NCBI GenBank assembly: GCA_001931875.2
Contig: MSJH02000807.1
Coordinates: 352,650 to 416,649 of the forward strand
DNA: 64,000 nt
Reading direction: 5' to 3'
Source of the DNA: Byssochlamys sp. IMV 00236
Lineage: Eukaryota > Ascomycota > Eurotiomycetes > Eurotiales > Thermoascaceae
The notes beneath the pieces are model-generated. The model was given only the letters and a program-made list of their open reading frames with translations. It was not told where the DNA came from and made no database searches. Below are positions 1 to 11,682 of the stretch, one piece after another. The position numbers and the translations under genes are program-made. The stretch's first letter is position 1. Every line of letters starts with the position of its first letter.

Positions 1-338
1 GGGTAGTACTCGTTATGCTGCAGAAATAAGGCACAGTGAGAGTGAGAGACGGAGAGGGAACTAATATATCAAGTTCAGAGGACAAGACAGAATACTATAG
101 ACAGAGATCTAGTTACCGTTAAATATTCTGTCTTGTTTTATCCTTTACTTGCTTATCGTTTTTTTGTTTCTATTTACGTTAAGATGATTTTCGTTTATTT
201 ATGATGCTAGTTAACAGACGGGTTAGATTATATGTCCTTTCTTATTACTCGGATATATATCTATCTTCAAGACGGTCGAGATTTGAATAAGTTTCTAACT
301 TGAAAGCACGGTAGTAGCTAGTTAGCCCTCTTCGATCT

Positions 339-371
339 AGAGAGAGAGAGAGAGGGAGGGAGGGAGAGAGA
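339..371. repeat. Purine (AG)n/(GGGA)n microsatellite
   Basis: An uninterrupted purine run starts as AG dinucleotides, continues as GGGA units and ends in AG again. It is a simple low-complexity repeat with no gene next to it. Confidence 0.85.
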
Positions 372-1096
372 TACATACCCTGCTGCAGTGTTGCGGTTTT
401 TTAACCCTGCGAGATACTATATCCTCGAGCAATGCAATTCCTACAATGTATGCCGTATACATATACACATCGAATATAACATAGTCCTGTCCTACGCCGG
501 ATAGATAGTTCTAACTAACTAACAGGTACTTCTCGCAGTTCACTACCTCATATATAGACAGAGCTATCCAGCATAGCGTACGATTATTATTCTAAGGGAG
601 CAAAGCACTTACTCCCTGTAGCGATTATTATAGTATAGTCTCTTATAGGACATTAAGAGGTTATGAAATAATTACTATTGAGATAATAACTCACTGTACT
701 CTATGTATAGTATATAGTATATAGTGTGCTATATCTTAACTAAGTTATATAGAATACTAAATAGCATAAAACTATAGTCTAGTTTTAACTACTCGAAATA
801 TAGTTCTAGAGGAGATCTTTAATCCCCATTTATCTCCTGTAGTTATACGCAGAAATTTAATCTCGCGGAAGCGTACTTCCGGACTAAGAGCTTAATAGCT
901 TAACGAACTCAAGGATACCGAAATCTATCAACTATCTATATAAGCCCACGGACTCTATCTCGAATTACTACTACGCGGAGCACTGCCTCTAGTACTATTC
1001 CTTCGCATTTCTTAATTCCAGCGTATCTAGTTTAATCCTAGTATAGCTTCTGTCGGTGCATAAAGCAAACTCCAGGTAATCAATCTGTTAATTATC

Positions 1097-1216
1097 CGTT
1101 TGCAGAAGGTCCTAAATATAGGGATAGAACCTACTATATCAACTAGGATCTAGATTCTTCATATGCTATATATAAATATAGGATCAAATCCCCCTCTTAA
1201 ATCTAGAAGCAAGCAA
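1097..1216 (+). repeat. Diverged repeat, copy A
   Basis: The block begins CGTTTGCAG, contains GATAGAACCTACTA and ATATGCTATA in the middle, and ends near AAGCAAGCA. The same landmarks occur in the same order at 2,015-2,168 and, for the first 60 bases, in reverse complement at 1,377-1,441. Copies differ by many substitutions and small indels. The family is not recognised. Confidence 0.7.
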
Positions 1217-1376
1217 ATAATTCAAGTTATTCAGGTTAAAACCTTTCTTTAGTGCTATACAATGTTTGACAGGCTTTATGTTATTTATTCTATAGTTACT
1301 ACTCTTAATATATATAGAGTAGCAATAGCATTTTACAGCTCGCATCTACCAAAGCTGTAAGCGCTAACGCAATAAA

Positions 1377-1441
1377 GAATCTAGATTCTAGTAGTCTAGT
1401 AGGTTCTATTCTATATTTAGAACCTGCTGCAAAGGATGTAT
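1377..1441 (-). repeat. Diverged repeat, copy C (inverted)
   Basis: The reverse complement reads from TTTGCAGCAGG through AGAACCTACTA to TCTAGATTCTTTA and matches the first part of copy A closely. With copy A it forms an imperfect inverted repeat whose arms are about 60 bases and about 220 bases apart. Confidence 0.7.
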
Positions 1442-2014
1442 TTTGTGCTAAGAGAATCTCACATCAATCCACTACTGTAACAGCTTAACATAAGCCCCTG
1501 CTAATTAATACACATACCTAAGAAAGAAGTATTAGCGCTCACGGCTTCTATAAAGGCGAGCTAACTATAAACTGGGCATCAGCTACAACAGGAAGCCACA
1601 TAGCTATTATCAATCAATATAACATCAAAGCAAACACGCTGGGACGATGGAATGTTTAAAACTGCGTTCTAGCTTAGCTTCAGACGGCAGGAATGTTAGC
1701 ATAGAATGAGTCCGTAGGCATGGATAGCTAATGGGTTTTGGTATTTTCTATTTCTCTGGGTAATTGATATTTTATTGCTGTGTTAAATGCTTATCTAGGG
1801 TCTTTGCTTCTGTGGTTTTGGTTGCTATGAGAAGATATAGAGAGATAAATTTACATTAAGACCATCAGTCGGAAACAGATCGCTTTAGACAACCCATTCA
1901 TCAGTATTCGAATACTTTCGCGTTTCGAGTCTCGACCAACTCGTCCGTCTCTATTAAAAACATGTTCATATTTATCTCGAGCGCAAAGAGTTATATCACA
2001 TTAACAATATCAAC

Positions 2015-2168
2015 CGTTTGCAGCAGATTCTTAAAACCCTAATCCCAGGATAAGATAAAACCTACTACGTAAATCCTTCAGATGTGAATTCTTTATTTTA
2101 TATGCTATAGAGATAAATATCGGATTGACCTCCCCTAGTTCACTACTAAATCTGAGTTAAGCAAGCAC
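2015..2168 (+). repeat. Diverged repeat, copy B
   Basis: Shares with copy A, in order, the words CGTTTGCAG, GGATA-AACCTACTA, ATTCTT, ATATGCTATA, ATAAATAT, CCCC and AAGCAAGCA, with about 35 bases of net insertion. It looks like an independent decayed copy of the same element. Confidence 0.6.
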
Positions 2169-2914
2169 GTAGCGAGTACCTTCAGGATCTGACACTGCTA
2201 TCTATATATCTATGTAGATGCTGCGATCCCAGGAGTCTCAAGTCCAAATTGGACTATAAGGTCCGTACTACTACTGCATCTGTCAAAGTTCTGACTGACG
2301 TCTTGATAGTTCCAGCCATGACCAGGACAAGGTCCGTATTACATTCTGGTTCGACCCATACTCAGGCATTATACTATACTTGTCATTTAGTCAGATTAGC
2401 TCTCATACACGAGAATAAATCTACATAAAGAGACAGAAGAACGTGGAATCATCAGCTTACAGAACCTGAAACAAAGAAAAATTATAATCGGTACAGAATG
2501 CTCAGCGGTAGGTACACCCCAAAATAACAGAGACCATGCAGAAAGGGAAAAAAAAAGGAGAAATGCAGGATGAAAGGCAAAGGATAGTGGTAGAACAGCA
2601 TCCCGAGTCTATCTATTTCGTACAGTGTAGATCAATTCTTTGTTCGTTTTCTTTTCTTTCTTTCTTTTGGATTGATTCCGGCATCTGCTGAAGATGGGAA
2701 GTCTGAGTGCCAGGGTCTACTTTTTTCTCTTCTGTATATCCAAGCAAACAGCCCATCTTCCCAAAGATTCATGCCAAGGATTCGGTTATGAAGACAAGGC
2801 CACTATGAGTAGCCGCAGCGGGAATGTAAAGATGGAGAGACATGGCGTGACGGAGATGTAGGTAATAGGAGGTTTCGGGAGAGAGGTTCAGGGGAGGACA
2901 TGAAAATCAACAAA

Positions 2915-4880
2915 TCACTCTCTCGAGACATCACGGCCGAAGAGCTTGGCCTTGGTCCAGTCGAGAGCGACGAGCACACGGTTCCGAGCTGGAGAGAAAC
3001 AAATTAGCTTCGTTCTTTTTCTTCAAGAGTACTAAAATGAACTTACTGCTAAAGCACATGCTCAGATAAGCACTGCGCCAGAAGAGGTAGGTCATGGTTC
3101 CGCCACTAGCGATGTTGCCGCTCAGCCAGCTGATATCCGCAACGGCACGCTCCTTTCCAATGTACGCCAGGGATCCCTGGTGGGAGTACTGGAACGGACC
3201 GATCTGCTTGGTCCTCCGCAGCTGTCTCTGGCGCTCCTTGATCAAGTCGAAGATACGGTTGCGGTCCTCCTCGGTCTTGGCTTGGGCCTGCTCCGCGGAG
3301 AGGACCTTGAGCTCGTTCTCAACGGCCTCCGTCTTGGCCATGGTGTTGAACAGACGGGCCAGGAAAGCACCCTCCTGACTGGCCACCTGGGCGGTGGGGG
3401 CGTAGTTGGTCACGGCGCAGTCACCGACGGCCCAGATGTTCTCGGTTCCGTTGACGACCAGGTACTCGTTGACAGCCAGACCGCGACGGGAGTTCTTCTG
3501 GGCGGGGATCTGGTTCATCAGGTCGCGCACGACACTGCGGACGGCGTTACCGGTGGCCCAGACGAGCAGACCGTAAGGGATCTTCTCGAGCACCTTGCTG
3601 CCATCGGGGTTGGTGACCTCAGCCTCAATGAACTTGTCCGTGACGTTCTTGACCATGGTCTTGGTGCGGATGGTGATCGATTCCTCCTTGAAGGTCGACT
3701 CGGTGTAGTCGATCAGCTGCTTGGAGAACATGGGAAGAACCTGTAACAACCCGTCAGCAGTCGATTGAAGGGATGTGCGAATCCAATTGGATAACCTACG
3801 TTCGGGAGAGCCTCGACCAGGGTGACGTGGAAGTTGTCCTTGATCTCGGGAACCCACTTCTTCAGGTCCTCCTCGAAGAAGTCCTGGATCTCACCGGCGA
3901 ACTCGACACCGGTGGGACCACCGCCAACCACGACCATGTGCAGCAGACGCTTGACCTCTTCATCGGTCTGGTCCTTGAAGATAGCCGTCTCGACGCAGTC
4001 CATAACGCGCTTGCGGATCTTCTGGGCGTCACCGACCTCCTTCAGGAAGCACGAGTGCTCCTTCACACCGGGGATGCCTGGAAGATGCGGTTAACCAACA
4101 ACAGCTTCTCTCACTTGAGCAGCGCAGTACGTACCGAAAGTAGCATTCTCCGCACCGACTCCGACGACGAGCATGTCAAAGGGCACTTCGGTGTGGGACA
4201 CATCGCCCTTGACTTCTGAGTCGTCGCTGATGTAGACGACGCGCTTCTCAGCGTCAATCTTGGTGGCCTCTGCTTCGTAGTACTTGACTCGGCCGTTCTT
4301 CTGACGGAGGATGTTGCGGATGGGCTCCATGATCGAGCGGTGCTCGATCAGACCCGTCGTACAAGAGGGCAGCAGGGGAGTGAACAGGAAGAAGTTACGG
4401 GGCGAGATGACGATGACATTGTAGTTTTCCGTGTCGAGTTTCTTCAACAGCGAGACGGCACCCCATCCCGTTCCTGCGCGACCGTGGTGTTAGCTCTCTG
4501 TGCGCGCGCCTCCGCGAGAAGAAGCAGAAAGGGGATACGAGTAGCATACCGAGAATAACCAGAGTCTTCTTGCTGGGATCGGGTTCGATCTGCTCAGCCG
4601 GGTGACGGAGCTCGTAGATGCTGTAAGCGACCGTGCCCGTCAGACCCAGACCCGTAAGCAGGGTCAACCGCCAGGCCCATCGCAGGAATCTGAAGCGTCT
4701 GCGAGGCTTGGGGGCTTCTGGGATGGCAGCATCGGCGTAGGACCTGCGGAAGGACGACTGGAGAGGAGATCGCGAGAGCACGCTGGTCCTCAATGGCTGG
4801 GTGGTTCTGGTCAGCAGCTGCGACCGCATTGTGAGCGACCTGCGCGACAATGACGCCAGCTGCATTGACGGAGACACCAT
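2915..4880 (-). CDS. nde: External alternative NADH:ubiquinone oxidoreductase (NDH-2, mitochondrial)
   Basis: Five exons (4880-4550, 4473-4135, 4077-3800, 3740-3047, 2988-2915) join in frame to 571 aa. All four introns have GT..AG ends. The N-terminus is Arg/Ser-rich and lacks acidic residues, like a mitochondrial presequence, followed by a hydrophobic stretch near residues 60-80. Two dinucleotide-binding motifs are present: GTGWGA near 111 (FAD) and GGGPTG near 274 (NADH). The sequence ends SRE after the family motif ALDWTKAKLFGRD. NDH-2 enzymes oxidise cytosolic NADH and reduce ubiquinone without pumping protons. I see no EF-hand insertion, so it resembles the shorter NDE2-type enzyme rather than the calcium-binding NDE1. 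An in-frame ATG at 4928 would add 16 residues; I prefer 4880 because it gives a cleaner presequence. The NDH-2 family is clear; external rather than internal is inferred. Confidence 0.9.
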
Positions 4881-4928
4881 CTTGAGACGAGCACCGAACA
4901 AGACAGCTTCTCTGACCACTGGTCGCAC

Positions 4929-6854
4929 GAAGGCGAAGGGAAGAGGGGAGAGTTGGCAAACAACGGGGTGTTGGTTGGATTGGGGGGGAATGAAACGATA
5001 ATAATGAAGCTGTACAGAAAAGCGTTAAAAAAGAAGACGTCCAGCCCTCTGGGATCCAACTGCTTTGGGCAAGCCGGTGTGCTCCATTTTCGGGGTCGAA
5101 CTTTTCTCGGTCGGAAGCGAAGCCGATGCGGAATTGATTATTTGATTATTTGATTATCTCGACTAACTACTTGGACTTAGACTGAACTAACTAATTCTTT
5201 TCATGCCGTCCGTTGCCCGGGAGCTCCCGTGAGGGGGAAGTCTTGATTCATTAATTAAATTATTTGTACCGCGTGAGGGGAACCTTCTTGTGTCGTGAGG
5301 AGTTAACTAACTAACTCTTTATCATCTATCATCTATCTAATCCATCTATAATAATATTCTCATGTTCTCCCTTTCCTCCTCCTTCTTCCACTCCAACTAA
5401 ATACCATATAATTATTCCTTACTTACTACTTATTATTCCTCATACCGTATCTCCCCGAGAACACTCACTTACGCACAACTAACCAACTAACACCCCGAAC
5501 ACTTTTCGTCCCGATCTGTACCCTCCCGGTCCCTCCCGCCCGATGAAGCCGTGGCTATAGTACAGATGAGGAGAACCCAGGAGAAGGAGAGAAAAAAAAA
5601 AAGGGGGCCCTCATCGCTGAGGAGAAAGCTAGCTTGCCTTTTTCCAGCTGAACGGTGGAAATCTGGGGTATTGTCCAGACAGGCCCACTTGATGTTCCCA
5701 ATTCTTTTTTTTTTTTCTTTCCTCGAGACAGCTTGGTTTTAAGGTTGGATCTCGGCTTTTTTTTTGTTTTGATGTGTTAGTAAGTATTATAGATGAGAAG
5801 CCGTTGTCTTCCGGTTGATATATTTATATAGATATCTATATTCAAGACAAGATGACGCTTAATTACAGATCAACAAGAGAAAACAAAAAAGCCCAATGAT
5901 TCCACAAGGCCCTGTCAATGGGACGTAGTTCCAAACATCCATCCGTGGCGGTTTAATTAATTAATTAATAAAACAAACCCCCATTTCGTTAATGATTAAC
6001 AAGCGACCCGATTCAAACTACGTTATATCATAATAATAATTACTCTCAAGTACTCCGTACTCCGTACACATCTCTACCAATTCGCCACGTTTTGTATCTA
6101 CTATCTACTCCTGGAATCTCCACCCCTTCGCCGCGGGACCTCCCGGAGATCAGTCCTGTGGCTTTTGGAGATCTACCATAGCTACTACTAACTGGTTGCT
6201 CGATGTGTCGGAGTCCTGTTGTCTGGTCCTGAAATCGGTAAATCTCCAAGAACCCTCTCCACTGTTTTCGGCCCGGTTTGTCTTCGGCCACGCTGTCCAT
6301 GGTTATAAATAACTACATAGTAGTTAACGACATGACGCATTCCTCGCCTCCGAGAATTTATTTCTATTTTGGGACCGAGTCGATCGGCTCTATTCGGATC
6401 ATGTTGTTTATCATCACATAATCATAGTCTTGGATGTATGTAACAGTTCACTTGGGTCTTACTTTGTCTAGATTAACTTTGTAGTTATCTAGACACTTTT
6501 ATTTCCTATGACCAATGTACTTAAATCGACGCTCTTAACTAAAAAAATGTGGTCTCGCTTCTATATGGTTTTCTCATGTTGGAGTTAATACTCTCTAAGA
6601 AGGAGGTGCTAATTGCACAGTATGGGAATGCCTTGTCCCTGAGTCGATTGAATGATTACACCCTGGCCATTGCGCGCTCGTACATATTTGCTTAAGAAAT
6701 AATACATCGAGGAATAAAGGAAAGCAGTCTCATTCCGGACGCCTCCCGCACACAATTATGTGAACGACTTTCTACAAACGGTCAAGACTGTGATGGTATA
6801 TCGTGGAATGCAGAAAGAAGCAAAGATAAAGTCAAAGTCAGGTCGTGGAGAGGA
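4929..6854. other. Intergenic region, no gene seen
   Basis: About 1.9 kb between the starts and ends of two minus-strand genes. It holds the promoter of the NADH dehydrogenase gene, with many CTAAC/AACTAACTAAC words (about 5,160-5,500), three CGTGAGG-type repeats (5,228-5,310), several homopolymer T runs (5,700-5,770), a TTAA tandem (5,952-5,970) and a doubled TACTCCGTAC motif at 6,051-6,067. An 84-codon minus-strand frame at 6,046-6,300 has no recognisable content. Confidence 0.6.
6051..6067. repeat. Tandem TACTCCGTAC motif
   Basis: The word TACTCCGTAC occurs twice, overlapping. The same word or its core recurs in other gene-free stretches of the window (33,415; 38,016; 60,399). My recollection is that such words are frequent at ends of small non-autonomous transposons in Aspergillus; that link is inference. 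Confidence 0.5.
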
Positions 6855-9730
6855 TTAAAAGAGGCTCCAGCCGCGCGTCGTCTCCTTCGAAGGCACTGGA
6901 CGCTGCGAGGACTTGGTGAAGTTGCGACCTTCCAGCTGGCGCAGGCTCTCAATCTTCTGCAGAGCCAGTTCCAACAGCTCCTTCTTCCTGATCACATCCA
7001 GATGTCGGCGGATGCGAGGATCCTCACGCGCAAACCGTTCGACCTCAGCGTCGGACAGATGTCGACCCAGTCGCATGTCCAACTCACGCGGGAAGTTGTA
7101 GTAAAACTCGGAGAGCAACTCAACATTCAGGAAAAGTACAGCGGTCGACGTGAGCTTGTCGGCAACGACGTCGAGGAATACCTCAGGGCAGTAATATTTG
7201 TTCTTCTTGTTGTTGCACTGTTTCGAGCGAACCGCAAGGAGTCTCATTTTGAGAAGGTCGGCCCGATCGCGAAGGAAGATACCCTCACGAGCTAATAGAT
7301 GGTTAGCATCAGAATCGGACCGTAAAAGAGGATACGGACTACAAACCTTTCTGCAGGAGGGATGAACTGAACCCGCCCGCACCGCCTGCGCCATCGCCTT
7401 CCAGAACAACGTCTCCCTTTCTCACTTTGTCGACAAAGGCCATCACATCCTTCAGCTTTCTTCTTCCGACGTCCTGCTCGACCTGCTTTAGAGCGGATTC
7501 ACACGATCGCAGCTCATCCTTGAGTACCCGGCTAACGTTTTCTCGTCCCTTGGTCCATTCCATATCCTCCACTTCGATCTCGAACTTGTAAGGCTTGATG
7601 CAATTCTCTACCTGGTCACTTGTGCTGAAGAAGCGGTCGTTGAGGATGGTCGTGCAAGCCTCCTTGATCTGTTTCTGCGCGTATGGATGCGACGCAAACG
7701 TAGAGTTGGCCACAAGATGGTCGACATGGCTCTGGAGAGCGTTTGCAACCACCGTGGTCGCGAGTCGGCCAATACCAGACTTAGTCAAGGAAGACGTTGA
7801 AGCATCGAGCTTTCTGTGCCAATACAGGGACTCCGGATCCGCTTTTGGCAGGTCCGTAAGAGGGTCCAGCTCAGGCATCGGGGGCGACAAGTCATCAAAC
7901 GGCTTGTTCCAATATCTTTGCGCAAGAATGTCCATCACGCGCTGATCCAATTCATTCTTGAGCATCTCCCGGACTTGCGGCCGGCCAAAGTGCTCCGTGA
8001 ACTCCTTGAAGGAGTGCTTGAAGCTGTCCAGGCTCTCTGCAAGATAAGACTCCGCGCTGAGCGGACGGTCGTTGTATTGAACCTTGAATTCATAAGTCGC
8101 TTCTTCTAGCTCTTGACTGATCGCATCCCTAGTTCCTGCTAGGCTCGACGCCATTGTTTGTTCGAGAACATGCATCAGTTTCTTACGGAGAGTCGAAACC
8201 CCGACCTCAACGCCGGAATCCGGACCAAAGTCCGCAGGGTGCGTAGAGAAGTAAGCATTCTCATTTTTCAGAATGGCGCTGGAGATATTACCACTCGCCC
8301 GAGAGAAGAGCGCTGTGGTTTGAGGAACCCGACAGACCACGCCCACATAGCCTAGCCGTAGAGGATATTTCTTGTCCTGCAAGATGCTTGCACCTCTTTC
8401 TGGATCCACCAGATCCATCTTCGTGACCACACCAATTGTTCTCTCTCCTCGGGGATCAACTCTGCGGCTGGCCTTTAGGGCGGTCGAGTTGGCCAGATCA
8501 ACATCCGCGGCCGATATGGCGAGAATGATGTTGGGAGGCTGAATATACTTGTCACACAGATCGGATATCTTCTGCTTAAGCTCCGGGGGCTGATCCCGGC
8601 CCGAAACTTGTATATATCCAGGAAGATCAATGAGAGAGAGATCAGGAACGTGAGGTGAAAAGATCGTCAGGCGAATGGGATCGTCGCTGACGCAGTCTCT
8701 CTCGGGTACAGCCAAGTTCAAGTCGGTAAGAGTCCGTTGAATCTGGGTGAAATCGGTGATCTTCCCGAGACCAAGAGTTGGGAACTCGCCGTACTCTGTT
8801 TGGCTATCGGGCGTGTTGACCAAGGTAAGCTCGATCGGCCGGCGCGTCACCATGTTGAGACCCTTCGGGAGGAACTCATGTCCAACGATAGCTTCCAGGA
8901 CAGAGCTTTTACCCGAAGACTGAGATCCAATGACCACTATTGATGGAAGCGTCAATGTGCTCGACTGCCCCACCGTCTGCAGGATATTTCTGATCTCGAT
9001 CATCTTCCGCGTGAGAACCATCATCTGATCGTCTATCGCAATCTGCGTCGCACCTCGGACATCTCGTTCATCAGATTTGTCATAACCGAAAGCAGAAGCT
9101 GTTGCAGCTCCAGCAGCCGCAGCATTACGATTATCTCTGGGGGATCCTCCCTGGCCGCCAGAACCACCGCCTTCAGACTCAGACTCCTCGCCTAGACGGA
9201 AGATCTTCTGCATCCATTCCGGAAGTTCCATCTCTTCCTTTTTCTTTTCCCAGCCACGACTCGTCTGCTCAGCCATACCCTGAAGCCCGTTGAATAGTCC
9301 AGTTGCCGTATCAGTAGCAGTCTCACCTGCCCGCTTGAGGATGTCGATGGCGTAGTTTCCCGCCTCTGTACTCAAAGAATGTCGGTCAGCAAATGTACCT
9401 CCCCTCAGAAAAGCTCTCTGGAAACGTACGATTCGCTTGATATTGTATATAAGCCAACCCGGCAATCATCGCTCCCCCGAACATAGCTGGAAGCCTGACT
9501 AGCTTGAGCGCAATCCGGGGTAGCATCCTCGCAAAGGATATCGTCCGCACCGCCGGAACATTGTTGTGTATAGCGTTGGCACCGACAGGCCACGCTCGAC
9601 CCCGTAACACTGCATTTCCATCTGCACGGAGGAGACCACCAGTTCTCGAACTCACGCTGTGCATATGGCGGGCCAGCAGGCCCCTCCTCAACAGCGGAGT
9701 CAAACGGTGGGAGAGAATCCTCCCGCTCAT
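6855..9730 (-). CDS. mgm1: Mitochondrial dynamin-like GTPase of inner-membrane fusion (Mgm1/OPA1 family)
   Basis: Three exons (9730-9430, 9365-7347, 7291-6855) give 918 aa, close to the usual 900-residue size. The first 75 residues are Arg-rich and act as a plausible import signal. A hydrophobic anchor lies near 78-97. The dynamin GTPase domain starts near 245 with the P-loop GSQSSGKSS, followed by DLPG and TKMD. A dynamin middle/effector region fills the C-terminal half. Mgm1 sits in the inner membrane and intermembrane space and drives inner-membrane fusion and cristae shaping. An Ala/Gly-rich stretch near 168-195 lies where the rhomboid protease cuts other Mgm1 proteins; its use here is inferred. 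The second intron uses the less common donor GTTTGT, with a GCTAAC branch site. Upstream region is shared with Dug3 (590 bp, divergent). Confidence 0.93.
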
Positions 9731-10320
9731 GGTTATCGAATTTTCATGCGTGTCTCGGAATTGGCGAAATCAGCATGACCATTTTCCAGCCGCAGGCCAG
9801 ATGGTCGAATGTCCGGTTGGATGGAATTCCTGCGCAAGACCGACGTCTGCGCAGTGGCGATATCTAGCAGAGCAAAACAACAGTCGATTACGGAGTCTCG
9901 CGATGCCCGTGACCTGCGCTAGTGGCCGCTTCGGCAGCCGGAGAAGCGGTGAGTCACGTGCGCCGTGTCATGGCTGCGGTGTGAGATGGATGGCGTGACG
10001 ACGAAGGTATGGAAGGTAATTTGATTAACAAACAGACGGTGTAGGAATCCCTGGTTTCTTTTTCTTTTCCAGATACCCTTGATTTATGATTCTTGCCCTT
10101 TCCTCGTACAGGTTGCGTTTCTTTTCTGTCTGCTTATCACTCTCTTGGCCTTCTGACATCGGTGTATTCCTATGACTCTTACGTCCGGCAGAACTTGAGG
10201 AGTCGCTTTCTTCCCTTCTTCCCACAGCGATTTCCCCTGAGTTGCCCGGAGTTTTCTTTTTGAATTTATTTATTCTACCTGAAAGTGTATTAATCTCAAC
10301 TGTGCAATTTGTGACCCAAC
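9731..10320. promoter_or_regulatory. Divergent upstream region of Mgm1 and Dug3
   Basis: 590 bp separate the two start codons. Apparent ORFs here are antisense extensions of Mgm1 or low-complexity frames. The Dug3 side contains T/C-rich runs (10,050-10,300) just before its start, as often seen in fungal promoters. No individual site can be assigned. Confidence 0.5.
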
Positions 10321-11682
10321 ATGTGCCGTCTCCTGGTAAGTTACGCCGTTCATTTCGTCCTGGTACTTTACTGTAGTAAGTACGCGCCACTCGCAGCTGA
10401 ACTGACCGCTCCAAACACAGGTCTACAAAGGAAGAAACGATATCCTACTCAGCAAACTGATCACAGAACCAAGCCACTCGATTCTTACCCAGTCCTATGA
10501 TTCGAGATTGAGACTTGTATGTTAATCTACATTTCTGACACCTATAACTGGCAACGAAGCAATCAATCTAACCGGAATCCCGCCATCGAACAGGACCGAC
10601 GCCGCCCCGTCAACGGCGATGGTTTCGGAGTAGGATTCTACACGGACCCTAAGCTTGGCCCTGAACCATGCATCTTCACATCGACACTACCGGCGTGGAA
10701 CTGTGAAAACCTCGAGCGTCTGGCAGCGAAGACTTGCTCGAACCTGATCTTCGCACACGTGCGGGCAACGACCGAGGGCACCCTCGCGGAGAACAACTGC
10801 CATCCTTTCCAGCACAATACCCTGATGTGGATGCACAATGGCAATGTTGGCGGATGGAAGTACATCAAGCGCGCGCTGGCTGACTCCCTCGCGGACAAGT
10901 GGTATCTGGGCGTGAAGGGAGGGACGGATAGCGAATGGGCCTTTGCTCTGTTCCTCGATTTGATGGAGAAAGAGGGCGCTGATCCTAGCTCTGATCCTGG
11001 CCCAGAGGGCTTTGGACAGGCGTTCCTGCGCCGCGTTATGATGAAGACGATTGCGAAGATTAACGAGTTCGTGCGAGAGATCCCGGAGAAGCATAATGTG
11101 ACAGGAGTGGAGACGCGCAGCCTACTCAACTTTGCCGTCACAGATGGACATACGGTCATCTGCACTCGGTATATCAGCAGCAAAACTGACGAGCCGGCGA
11201 GTTTGTACTTTTCTTCCGGCACCAAGTGGAAGGAGGGCAAGACAAAGGGCCATTTCAAGATGGAGCGTCACGACAAAGGTGCTGATATTGTCTTGGTGGC
11301 TAGTGAGCCTATCACTTTCGAGAGACGTGAGTGGATTCGTTTTTCTATATCATATAATACACTCCATTGCTAACTTTCGTTTCTGCTAGATAACTGGGTG
11401 TCTGTTCCTACAAACTCGATTCTCACCATACACAAGCAGACTGTGTTATTGCATCCTATCCTGGATGAATTCTATGATGATGACCCCAACATGGACCGCT
11501 CCTCCTGCTATGCGGTATCTCAAGGTCAGAGTGCCGCACAGGGTACCGCAGTCCCATCCCAGAGTGCAGCCGCTGCCTGCACGCCTCCCGAGCCCGACTC
11601 GGCGGACACCAATGAGCATATCAATGGCTCGAGACTGCACGAACTGAGCCACAAAATGACACAGATCCAGCTACAAACTTGA
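10321..11682 (+). CDS. dug3: Glutathione-degradation glutamine amidotransferase (Dug3-like, class II)
   Basis: Four exons (10321-10335, 10421-10516, 10594-11326, 11390-11682) give 378 aa, close to yeast Dug3. The first exon is only five codons and encodes MCRLL, so Cys2 becomes the N-terminal nucleophile after Met removal, as expected of class II amidotransferases. Further family features are NGDGFGVGFY in exon 3, the conserved FAHVRATTEGT and NCHPFQH segments, and MHNGNVGGW. In yeast, Dug2-Dug3 cleaves the gamma-glutamyl bond of glutathione in the cytosol. The C-terminal 60 residues are Ala/Pro/Ser-rich and probably disordered. The tiny first exon is supported by a good donor (GTAAGT) and by the need for Cys at position 2. 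The domain is certain; the Dug3 role is inferred from overall similarity. Confidence 0.9.

Larger units (their letters stand above)
1..2914. repeat. Gene-free, TA-rich, probably degenerate repeat DNA; right end is 3' flank of the NADH dehydrogenase gene
   Basis: No open frame of gene-like length or composition is visible in about 2.9 kb. From 1 to about 2,450 the DNA is rich in TA, CTA and TAG words and poor in longer GC words, unlike the flanking genes. It contains three diverged copies of one sequence block (near 1,097, 1,377 inverted, and 2,015). This fits an old transposon altered by repeat-induced point mutation or plain decay, but I could not recognise any transposon protein. From about 2,450 to 2,914 the composition is more normal and probably includes the 3' UTR of the next gene. 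Confidence 0.55.

Noticed and set aside
3180..3746. 188-codon plus-strand frame
   Set aside because: It is antisense to the best-conserved exon of the NADH dehydrogenase and its composition is a mirror of that exon.
6046..6300. 84-codon minus-strand frame with ATG
   Set aside because: No family features, no splice extension, and its end runs into the tandem TACTCCGTAC repeat.
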